Shown here piece by piece: positions 11,155 to 23,100 of a DNA stretch of 64,000 nucleotides (the stretch's first letter is position 1; the number at the start of each line of letters is the position of its first letter). The translations under genes and the position numbers were made by a program. The DNA comes from Halicephalobus mephisto (Eukaryota > Nematoda > Chromadorea > Rhabditida > Panagrolaimidae): the NCBI GenBank assembly GCA_009193035.1, contig SWDT01000070.1, positions 496,001 to 560,000 of the forward strand. The letters are read 5' to 3'. The notes beneath the pieces were generated by a model that saw nothing but the letters and a program-made list of their open reading frames with translations, was not told the DNA's origin and did not search any database.

Positions 11155-14100
11155 TTGTCCTGCTTTGACAAAATTCAACTATACGCGAAACCGCCCAATC
11201 CGGCGGGACTGCCGCCGGCATCCCCAGTTCGTAGTTCTGGCTTGCTTTCTCCGAGACAGATTCACAGGACCTCCAGTCAGAATGCACCCCCTAAGAACCC
11301 CGCTCTTGCTGTCTGTAATCAACACCATAGTTTCAATTACCATGCTCCGAGGAATTCTTTGTCACCTAATGGAAGACTCAGTGTTACTGATTCACTTTCT
11401 CCAAATGTAGATACTGTTAAATTAAGAAGAAATTCTACAACTTCAATGCATTCTTATTCTCAACCTCCATTGGCTTCTACGTCTCATCAATCGGGATCTA
11501 ATGGAGGTCTAAGTAATTCAAACAATTTTCTCGATCCTAATTGTCGAAGAAGACTTCCCATGGTCCCTGGAGCCAACGGGTCACTTTCTCCAATGACCAT
11601 CAGAAGGGCTAGTTCCCCTAGAATGCTTCCAACACCTCCCCCACCAAGTATGTTTAATTTTTTATCAATTTTTTTTAATTTAAATTTTTTATTAATTTTT
11701 CTGCAAATTTAAATTTTTTATAATTTTCTTTAAATTTAAATTTTTTATAATTTTTTTGCAAATTTAAATTTTTTTATTATTTTTTTTTAAATTTTTGATA
11801 ATTTTTTTTGTAAATTTAAATTTTTTTGATAATTTTTTTTTAATTTTAATTTTTTTTGTAAATTTTAATTTTTTTATAAATTTTTTTAAATTTTAATTTT
11901 TTCATAGATAAATTTGTTTTTTTGGATTAATTGAACCATAAATAAGTTTTGAAAAATTTAATTTTTAATTTTTTAAAAAGTTCTATTTTGACACATTTAA
12001 TATGTAAAATATTTTTTTTAATATTTTTTGAAAGATCTTTCTAAAAATGGACTTACGACGGAAACTTCCTTATGCAAATTAGGATTTTATTTTTGAAGGT
12101 CAAAAATTTAATTTTTTTTTCAAAGAAATAAGTAGCTTCATTTGGAAAATCCTTACAAAGTAAAAAATAAAAGTAATTGGTTTTTTTAACTTTGTAAAAA
12201 TTATTAAATTTGAATTTTTATAAAATGACGTAATTTAAAAAAAAATAAAATTTAAAATTTCCGGTTAAATGAATTTTTTTTTTTTTTAAATTTTGAAATT
12301 TCAATTTTAATCCTCAGCTTTTGGAAAAATTTAAACATTGATGTTTGAAAATTTTTTTGACCCTTTGTGTTCGAAAATTTTTTTTTGTTACTTTATTCTG
12401 AACACAAATCTCAAACTTGGGTAATTAAACTATTATTATAAACAAATTATAAAATACAAAAACACGATCGATAAACTTTTTTTTTAAATTGTTAACAGTA
12501 TTTCTGGATCGGTAACAATACCGCCATTCTGATCAAATATATCCTATTTTCAATTATTTTTAATAATTTAATTGACCTATTTTCATTAAATATGGTTCAA
12601 AAAGCTGTTTTCGATTTATTCCGAATTCAAACTTGGGTAATTAAACTATTATTATAAACAAATTATAAAATACAAAAACATGATTGATAAACCTTTTTTA
12701 AAACTTAGCAATTTCTCTGGATTGGTGACAATACCGCCATTCCGATCGCTTTGTCAGAAAAAAGATGGACTACAGTAACCAAACAATGTTCCTCGTTGTT
12801 CTTTTCATTATTTATCTGATGGAAGTAAATCAGCATTTTGGAATAATATTTTTTTTCATTTGTCTGGAAGAAAGTAGATAACAATATCCTAGTACTGTTT
12901 CCTTTCGTCTGTTTATGAAGCATATGGGTACAGTATTCAAGTATAGTGTTCTCTGATTTACTTTTCTACTTTCGTCTGATGGAAAATGCACAACAGTACC
13001 CGAGTATCATGTTCCCCTTTCATCTGTTTATAAAGAATACCGGTAACAGATCCGAGTACGGTGTTTTTCGTCTTATTTTTCTACTTTCGTCTGATGGAAA
13101 ATGCACAACAGTACCCAAGTACCATGTTTACTATTTACCTCTTCATCTTTCTTCTTAAAAAACATACACAACAGTATCTGATTACTGTATTTCCTATTTA
13201 CCTCTTCAACTTTCTTCTTAAAGAACATACACAACAGTATCCGAGTACTGTATTTCCTATTTACCCCTTCAACTTTCTTCTTAAAGAACATACATAACAG
13301 TACCCGGGTACTATGTTTATTATCTTACTTTTTGTTTGTTATCAGATACAGTACAGATAGCTGTATTCAAAAATGGTGTTCCAATCTTATTTTTCATCTT
13401 TTATCTTGAGGAAGTCAGACACCATTATCCTGATATAGTATTCCCTATTCTTTCTGCAACAAGAGCTAGATAACAATATTCAAGAACGATGTTCCTCAGT
13501 CTTCTCATCTTTCATTTAAGAGACATTAGCTACCACCATCTGATTATAATGTTTTCCATCTTCTTTCTAGCTTCACTTCTGAAGCAACTTAAATAAAAGC
13601 ATCCGGATATATTGTTTTCCATTGATCTGTATTTAATAGAAGTTAGATAAAAGCATCTGGTATAGTGTTCATTATTCATCTGCATCTAGAACAGGTTAAA
13701 TAATAACACTTAAATATAGTGTTCTTCATTCATCTGCATCTAGAAGAAGTTAGATAAAAGCATCCGGATATTGTTTTCCATTGATCTGTATTTAATAGAA
13801 GTTAGATAAAAGCATCTGGTATAGTGTTCCTTATTCATCTGCATCTAGGAGAAGTTAGATAAAAGTATATAAATACAGTTTTCACTATTCATTTGTATCT
13901 AACAGAGATTAAATAACAACATTTAAGAACAGTATTCCCCATTTATTTATATCTAATAAAAATCAAATAACATTTAAGAATAGTGTTCCCCATTTATTTA
14001 TACTTAATAAAAATCAAATAACAACATTTAAGAACAGTGTTCCTCATTTATTTGTACCTAATAAAAATCATAACAACATTTAAGAACAGTGTTCCCTGTC

Positions 14101-17100
14101 TGTTTTATCTTCGTTTTTGGAACAAACTAAACTACAGCATCAGACTTGTATTTTTCATTCATCCATATCTAACAAAAGTTGGATAATAGTATTGGACCAT
14201 AATGTTCCTTATTCATTTTTTGATGAATTGGATGACTATTTATTTCTGACGTAAAATCGAAATTAATAATTTTAAACAAAAAAAATTTATTAATTTTTAT
14301 TTTAAATTTTCAAACTGATTTCAAGTGCTATTATATTTTAATTTTTTTTTTAAAGAATTAACCAAAAATCGTTCTTTGGCAATTATTTTAAAAATTTGAA
14401 AATAAAAATTTTTTGTTTTTATTCCAAAACAACTTATTTCAGCAGTGGCTTTAAAAAGCTTCTTTCGCATTTTTCTACAATGGCATAACTGGCGTCATTT
14501 TATTTACATCTAGCGATTTGGAAAGGCTCTAGGGCAGTTTTCGGCCTTGCTACTGAAAATTGATTCATGATTCTGTTTTAAAAGAAAATTGGGCCAATAA
14601 TAATCATATTATAAAAAAACAATATATAAGACAAAATTTTTGGAAATTGTCTGGAAGAGAAATTTGAGATTTCCAGTTAAGACAAAAAACTTTTAAATTT
14701 CACATTTCTGATTCTTGAAGATTCCAGAAGCATCTGACGGATTCTGAATTACTTTTATAAGTCGTAGAAGTTTTATTAAAAATTCGAAAAAATTGTCTTG
14801 AAAGGAATTTTTATGATTTTCCAGTTAAGACAAAAAGTTTTAAAATTTCACATTTTCATTATTCTTGAAGATTCCAGAAGCATCTGATGGATTCTGAGAA
14901 TATCCAAAAATCATAATTTAAAGAAAATTTCCCACAAAATCTCAGAAAAAATTCTCTTAACACGAATTCTTAGAATCCTACAGTTGAAACTTAAAAGTAT
15001 AAAATTTTATTTTCATGTGATTTTGGGAAATTTTAGAAACATTTAGTTGGTTCCCAAAATTACATCATTATAAAAAGTAAAATTTTTCGAAAAAAATGCC
15101 AAAGATATTTAAAATCTTATATGGTATACTGTAGTCTTACTTGTTTACTGTAATAAATATAATTTTTCGAAAAATCTGAATATATTCAATAATTTTGCAT
15201 GATATACTGTACTCTTGTCAGTATACTGTAGTCTTATCAATATACTCTAGTCCTATCTGTTTACTGTAATAAATATAATTTTTCGAAAAATCTGAATATA
15301 TATTAAAAATTTTGCATGATATACTGTAGTCTTATCAATATACTGTAGTCTTACTTGTTTATTGTAGTAAATATAATTTTTCGAAAAATCTGAATATATT
15401 CAATAATTTTGCATGATATACTATACTCTTGTCAGTATACTGTAGTCTTATCAATATACTCTAGTCCTATCTGTTTACTGTAATAAATATAATTTTTCGA
15501 AAAATCTGAATATATTAAAAATTTTGCATGATATACTATACTCTTGTCAGTATACTGTAGTCTTACTTGTTTACTGTAATAAATATAATTCTCCGAAAAA
15601 TCTGAATATATTCAATAATTTTGCATGATATACTGTACTCTTGTCAATGCGCTGTAGTCGATGAAATTCTTCGAAAGTACTTTTCTACTTGTAAATGGAA
15701 AATTGATCTTCTGAGGAAATAAAGCTTTCGTAATTCGGAAATGCGGCGGTTTCAAGTTTGATGTAAAATTGCGGTTTTCTTTTCTTCGCAAGTTCCCATG
15801 AATCCAATTGAGTTGAATTTGTCTGGCAAAAAACGAGGTTTTTTCAACATACAACTCATCTGGGAAAACTTCTCAAAAATAAAGACTCTTTTTGTCGACA
15901 TTGGGAGATTTTAAAAAACAAGGGAAACAATAATAAAAAAATAAAAAATTTCTGCAAAAAGGTCCTAAAAAAAATTTTGGAAGATTTTTATTAAAAAAAT
16001 TAAAATTAAAATTTCTGCAAAAAGGTCCTAAAAAAAATTTTGAAAGATTTTTATTTAAAAAAATTAAAATAAAAAATTTCTGCAAAATGGTCCTGGGAAG
16101 AATTTTGAAAATTTTAAAAATTTCTACTGTATTTTGGAAGATTTTAAAAACAAATAAAAATTAATTTTTCTTACGAAATGGTCCTGGGAAGAATTTTAGA
16201 AATTTCTAGAACACTTGGTTTTGAATATTCTGGATTTTAGCAAATTTCGGAAAATTTCTGTTTTTAAAAAAAATGAAAATTAAAAAAAAATTGAATTTAA
16301 ACTTTAAAAAAATAAAATAAAAATTTTAAAAAAAGTAAAAATTTTAAAGAAATAAAAATTTTTAAAAAAATAAGATAAAAATTTTTAAAAAAGTAAAAAT
16401 TTTAGGTTCAACTCCGTCCTCGCCACATTTCTCTTCGGGATCCCCTTCTCCGCCCTGCGTAGGGAACCATCTGGAGAGGAAACCCTCCATGGGCCGGAGA
16501 CTGCCCCCGGAACCTGCCTCCCCCAGGACTCCGCCGATTCAGCAGAACTCCCTCCCGACCCCCTTTGGAGGCTCTCCAGCTCCGATGAATCATCAGTTTT
16601 CTTCTCCGGCATTGATTCAGAAGTCGGCTTCGAGGAACACTTTGTTTCCTCACAGACAGGCTTGTCTCCCCCCGACCCCTGAGTCGAAACCCCCGGACCC
16701 TTTGTCGAAGGCACACAACACCCCCAAATCCGCCCCCCAGAGCCCCAGATCCACGGAGAACCAGAATGGAGACATCAATGGACTTACTGTAAATGGAAAT
16801 AGTCCTCTCAGACCGAGGAAATTCAGCGATGTTAGAGACCTCCCTAGGAACGGGTCCATGGCCCATGTCCTCGAACAACAACACATCCTCCGGCAAGAAT
16901 TCAATCAGCCTCCAGAAGCAGCCATCGTTCAAAGCACCAGCAATCACTCGTCCTTGTCCCCTTCCATCGAACAAGTGGGTTTCGGAGATTTTTAAAACCA
17001 CAATATTTTAAAAATTAAAAATATTTAAAAAATCAAAAAATTAAAAATATTTTTAAAAATCAAAAAATTAAAAATATTTAAAAAATCAAAAAAAAATTAA

Positions 17101-20100
17101 AAATATATAAAAAAATAAAAATACTTTAAAGCATTTTTAATTTTTTTAATTTTTAAATATTTTTGATTTTTTAGATTTTTTTAAATATTTTAAATTTTTT
17201 AAATATTTTTAATTTTTTTAATTTTTAAATAATTTAAAATGTTTGAGAATTTTAAAATATTAGTTTCTTGGGAATTTTTGGAATATTTTAAAACTTTTTA
17301 ATTTCTAAATTTATATCAATTTCAGAAGGTTCTATAAAATTCTAAAATATTTAAAAATTTTAATTTCGAAAAAATCAGAAATTTTATTTTTTTTAAATTT
17401 TAAATTTTTTTTGGAAGTTTTTTTTTGAAATTTATTTTTTTGGAATTTTTTTTTGATTTTTGGATGAGTTTTTTTTTTCGAAAAAAAAACAAAAAATGAG
17501 ATTTTTCGGAGTTGCTTCTGCTCGACGGACTTCTCTGCAACTTGGCAATTTCCATTTTTATACAATTCGGTGAACCATTGTTGTAAATTTTTGAAGATTA
17601 TGTTCGAGTTAAGCCCTTAACCCGGAAAATCCAAGGGAAACAGAAATTCAAAAAAGTTAAAATTTAAAATTCAAAAAAATTAAAATTTAAAAATCAAAAA
17701 AATTTAAAATTCAAAAAAAATTAAAATTTAAAAATCTAAAACATTTTAAAAAGTTTAAATTTAAAAATATAAAATCAAAAAAGTTTAAATTTTAAATTTT
17801 AAAAATCAAAAAACTTGAAATTTAAAAATTTTTAAAAAGTTAAGAAATTTCAAATTTTAAAATTAAAAAAGTATAAAAAATCAAAAATTAAAAAAGTTTA
17901 AAAAATCAAAAATTAAGAAAGTATAAAAAATTAAAAAAGTTAAAAAGTTAAAAATTAACGTTGACAGTCAATTAAGAATTTTTCCTTGAACTTCTTAAAA
18001 ATCAAGAAAAACTAAATTTAAAAAGTGGAACAACTTCAAAAATTTGTTTTTTCTTAATTTTCGTTTTTTTTCAAAGTAGTTGTGTTTTTAAATTTTCAAA
18101 AAAGTGATTTATTTTTTTTTCAAAAATTTCGAAATTTGTTCAATTTTAAGATACCGTAATGTTAGGACAGAAAACAGAAATTTTATATTTTAATAATACA
18201 ATAAAATTCGAAAAATAATAATTATATAACTCCCCGCGAGACAACTGAGGATCCCATTTATGTGCTACAGTATCCCGTGTTCCCTGATATTCAGGCTATC
18301 GCTTTAGGTGCTGTTTTTAAATTTAGTTTCTTGTTATGATATTTCTATAAAATATTTCAATACATAAAAACCGAGGATCCTCTCACGTGCTACAGTATCC
18401 CGCGCTCCCTGATATTCAGGCTATCGTTTCAATGTTGTTTTTAAATTTAGTTTCTTGTTATGATATTTCTATAAAATATTTCAATACATAAAAACCGAGG
18501 ATCCCATTTATGTGTTACAGTATCCCGCGTCCCCTGATATTCAGGCTATCGCTTTAGGTGCTGTTTTTAAATTTAGTTTGCTGTCCGAATAAGTACATAA
18601 CGTGTACCCGACGAGGACCCCCTCCCTCACCCCCAGGTGCCTTCTACTCTAATTACATACTTCACCAATTAGAACTATTTTCACAAACCACATTCAAATC
18701 AAAAAATACTTTTTTAAATTATTCGAAAATTAATTCCTAAAATTTGCATTTACTTATTTCGTAAAAAAATTGTAATTTTTGAAACTTTAATTTTTACATT
18801 TTTTAATAATTTTATATTTAAAATCAATTTTCGAAGGCTACCTATTGAGTCTTCAGTTTTCGGATCCAGAAGCGAATTCAGAAGGCCGAATTGAATCCGC
18901 AATAATAACGCACATAATTGGACTGATTCCGGACATTGCTCGGGAAGCGGAAAAGAGTCATTTTTACTTTCTGGCTTCAGGATTATTCGTTTCTGAATGT
19001 GCTTCCGGGTTTCATGTCTGGATTACTTCAGAACTTTTTCGAATTCGTTTTTTTTCGTCATCCATGAAATCGAAACCTTATTTGATTTTTTAAATTTAAA
19101 TAACTTTAAAAATAAATTTAAATTTTTTTTTCAATATTACTGTAATTCATAATTTTCGAAAAATAAAGAATTTAATTTACATTTTTTTTCAATATTACTG
19201 TAATTCATAATTTTCGGAAAGTAAATAAATAAATTTTCTAAATTTGAATAATTTTAAAAATAAATTTACATTTTTTTCAATATTACTGTAATTAACAATT
19301 TTCAAAAAATAGAATTTAATTTAAATTTTTTTTCAATATTACTGTAATCAACAATTTTCAAAAAATAAATAAATTTTTAAATTTGAATTTTTTTTTCAAT
19401 ATTACTGTAATTAATAATTTTCGGAAAATAAATAAATTTTTCAAATTTGAATAACTTTAAAAATAAATTTACATTTTTTTTTCAATATTACTGTAATTCA
19501 TAATTTTCGAAAAATAAATAAATTTTTTAAATTTGAATAATTTTAAAAATAAATTTACATTTTTTTCAATATTACTGTAATTAATAATTTTCGAAAAATT
19601 AAAAATTTAATTTACATTTTTTTCAATATTACTGTAATTAACAATTTTCGAAAAATAAATAAATTTTTAAATTTGAATAACTTTAAAAATAAATTTGCAT
19701 TTTTTTTCAATATTACTGTAATTAATAATTTTCAAAAAATAAACAAAAAATTTAAAATTTAATTTCGAAATTAAATATAAAGTTAAAAAATCAAAGTTAT
19801 TTGAGCTTTCGAAATCCACCACACCCTCGACTTCTGAAAAAACAGAATCTGGATCATTTTGCAAATTTTATTTATAGAATTCAATTATATTTTATAAATT
19901 CTTGACATCACTCTAAAGTTCATTCAGAAACCGCAACATTGAGGTCAATTATCTTAGTTAGGCCAATTTAAAAAAGTAAAAGTTGAGTAATTCAAACATC
20001 CTTCGGAATTTCCCTCCAGGACCCGCTGATTAAATTTTTAAAATTAAAAGAAAAATAAAAAATTTAAATTTTTAAAAATTTTTAATTTAAATTTTTTTAA

Positions 20101-23100
20101 ACTTTAAATTTTAAATTTAAATTTTTAAAAACTTTTAATTTTAATTTTTTTTCTGAATTTTTGTAAATTGAAAATTTTAATTTTAAAAATTTTTAATTTT
20201 TTTAAAAAATTTTATTTTTTTTTTTCATTGATTTGTATATTTTTAAAAATCGATGTAAATTAAAAAACTTAAAAAATGATGGAAAACAATTTAATTTTAT
20301 TTGGAATCTAGCAGAAAACTAATGAAAAAATTAAATTTATCTGACGACTCCCGAACGGAAAATGTAGCTTTCTTTCCACATAATCCGAGATTAATGTTCC
20401 TATTTTAAATTCTTTTCTCAGTATGTAGTAAAATGAATATTTTTAATTTTCTTAAATTCAAATTTAATTTTAAAATTTATTTTAATTTTAAATTTTAAAC
20501 TTTTTTAAATTTTAAAATTAATTTTTATTTTTATTTTTTAACTTTTAAATTTAAATTCTTAAATTTATTTTTATTTTAAAATTTATTTTTGTTTTCAAAT
20601 TTATCTAAAATTTTATTTTTATTTTTATTTTTTGAACTTTTTATTTGAAAATAATTTTGAATTTTTATTAATTTCTTAGAAAATAAATTATGCTTGAGAT
20701 TCTTTCCAGTTTACTGTAATTTCCATAAATAAAAGTTGCAAAACAGTTTTGGATTCATTTTTGATAAGCCTTGGGGGAGGACCCTGGACAGGAAGCTTTT
20801 TTCTAATTCGAATTCATGTGAAAAGTGCCAATGACGTTCTGTTCGCAATTATCCGACAACTTTTTTCACTTTTTCTGCTCGATTAATTTTTTTAAAAAAA
20901 TTTAAATTACTTATTGTTTATTTTTCTTCCGTGTTTTTGAATAATTCAATTTTAAAGATGAAAACTCAAATGCTCGGAATCAGTCAGTCCATGAGTAAAA
21001 TGTCCAGTATTCTGGAGTCATCTGGGCCCCTCAGGCTCCATTTGATGAAAAAACAAGTAAGATCTTCGTTAATTTCGAAATTTCCACATGATCGAAATTA
21101 ATGTTCAAAAATTGAAGTCGAAATTTTCGCGTTGAGACGTAATTTTCCAATTTTTGATTTTTCGCGTTGAGACATAATTTTCAAATTTTTCATTTTTCGT
21201 GTTGAGACAATTTTCCAATTTTTAATTTTTCGTGTTGAGACATAATTCTCCAATTTTTAATTTTTCGTGTTGAGACATAATTTTCCAATTTTTAATTTTT
21301 CGTGTTGAGACAACATCGATTTTTTATTTTAAAAGTTTTATTTAAATTAATAAAATTAAATATTTGGATTTTCCGAATTACAGTATGATCTAAAAATTGC
21401 ATTTTAATTCAGAAAATCCAAATATTTAATTTAAATAAAACTTTAAAAATAAAAAATCCATGTCTCAACGCGAAAAATTAAAAATTGGAGAATTATGTCT
21501 CAACACGAAAAATGAAAAATTTGAAAGTTATATCTCAACACGAAAAATCAAAAATTGGAAAATTATGTCTCAATGCGAAAAATCAAAAATTGGAAAATTA
21601 TGTCTCAACACGAAAATTTTGACTTCGAACTTTGAACATTAACTTTGATAAAATAGAGCCTTAGTTTTTTGAAGGAAATCATGCGCTGCCTAAATTTGAA
21701 GTCATATCGTATTCAATTCCGGTTAATTAATCCAAAAAGGTCGGGATCAAAAACCAACGAAAGTCCTTTTTTCTGGAATTTTGAAAGAAAAAATTCCAAA
21801 TTTATTTTTGCCGAATTTTCCAAAAAAAAATATCTTTTAAGAATTTCAAAATTATTTTTATATTTAAAGTTTTTTATAATTTTTATATTTTAATATAAAA
21901 AAAATCAAAATTTTGTTTAAAATATATTTATTTAAAAAAAATTAAAAAATCTAATTTTAAATAAATTAAAAAAAATTAAAGTTTATTTTTAAATAAACTT
22001 GTAAAAAAATTAAAAAATCTAATTTTAAATAAATTTAAAAATTAAAATTTTGTTTAAAATTTTTTTATTTTAAGAAATTAAAAATCTGATTTTAAATAAA
22101 TTTTAATTTTTTAAAATTTAACAATTTTGTGACAGAAAATTTTGCTTTTTTTAATTTTTATTAAAATATAATCCGACGTCACTGTTTTAAGTAAAAAAAT
22201 ATAAATAATTTCAAAGTTATCCAAAATCGAATGTATGCTGGACACGAACCTTCTGGAAATGTCGTAAAAGATCAATTTTCGAATAAATTTAATAAAAAAA
22301 TAAATTTTAAAAATTGAAACTAGTCCCTAAAATTTGGCACGTGTGGTTTTTTAAACCAAGTTAAACACGCAAAGAAGATCCATTGACGGAGATTAGCCGG
22401 CATCCCCTCGGGAAATGGCAGCTCCCTCACATCCGGATAACTTTCATTTATATTTCATCAAAAAAGAATCAATAGTTTTTGGAATTTTGATGATTAACTA
22501 ATTTTAGTTGAATTGTGCTGGAAGTAGCAAATCCTCAAGCGACGGTGACGATCCTTCTGTTCACGGATTAGATCCGACTTTGTACGCCACGCCGACCGGA
22601 TCTGTGAGTTCCTACTCGGTGCCCGACGTGGCACCGGGCGTCCAGAACGGCACTGTCTCCACTTCCAACTCCTGGCCAGAAAACGAACCAAGACCTAAGG
22701 GCTTGGGCCTTATCCACTGCACTCTCCAGCACTTCCCCGTCAGGAAACGCCTAAGGGTCAGTGTCCTCAAAATAGAAGGTAAGTCATTTGATTTTCCAAA
22801 TATGAAAAAACAATTTTATTTTTGAAATTTTTCAATTTAAACAAGTTTAAAAATTACAATCATGTTTTTTATTTTTTATTAAAATTTAGACATCCCGGGA
22901 TGTCCGTTGCACGAACTTCGAAAAAAACAAGTTGACGCAATCCGGAAATTCCAACTTTGAAAAAACAATTCTGAAATTACTTTTTAAAAACCAAATTTTA
23001 ACATTTCGAAAATTATTCAATTTAAAAAACCTAGAAATTATGAAATTTCAATTTTATAATTTGAGTCCCGATTTTTTACGATTAACTAAAGGTTGAAAAA

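Larger units (their letters stand above)
11648..16405 (+). other. Intron 1 of the tandem-C2 gene, repeat-filled
   Basis: The donor is AA|GTATGT and the acceptor TTTTAG|GTTCAA; the phase joins as A|GT. The 4.8 kb intron holds A/T simple sequence (11650-12400), the 12.7-14.2 kb minisatellite, a TACTGTA-rich array (15110-15660) and a 55 bp array with CTGCAAAAAGGTCCTA at 15940-16200. Nothing coding is seen. Confidence 0.7.
16975..22507 (+). other. Intron 2 of the tandem-C2 gene, repeat-filled
   Basis: The donor is CAA|GTGGGT and the acceptor ATTTTAG|TTGAAT, phase 0. The 5.5 kb intron contains three separate arrays (18230-18570, 19090-19740, 21105-21630) and A/T simple sequence. A more balanced patch at 18840-19075 has an open frame with IITHIIGLIPDIAREAEKSH, but no partner splice sites that keep the flanking exon frame. 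It may be a relic. Confidence 0.65.

Noticed and set aside
13061..13297. Open frames on both strands with FLLKEHTQQYPST repeats
   Set aside because: Translation of the 12.7-14.2 kb minisatellite.
16408..17001. 197-codon minus-strand open frame
   Set aside because: Antisense of the SP-rich exon of the tandem-C2 gene, whose plus-strand splice junctions are in phase on both sides.
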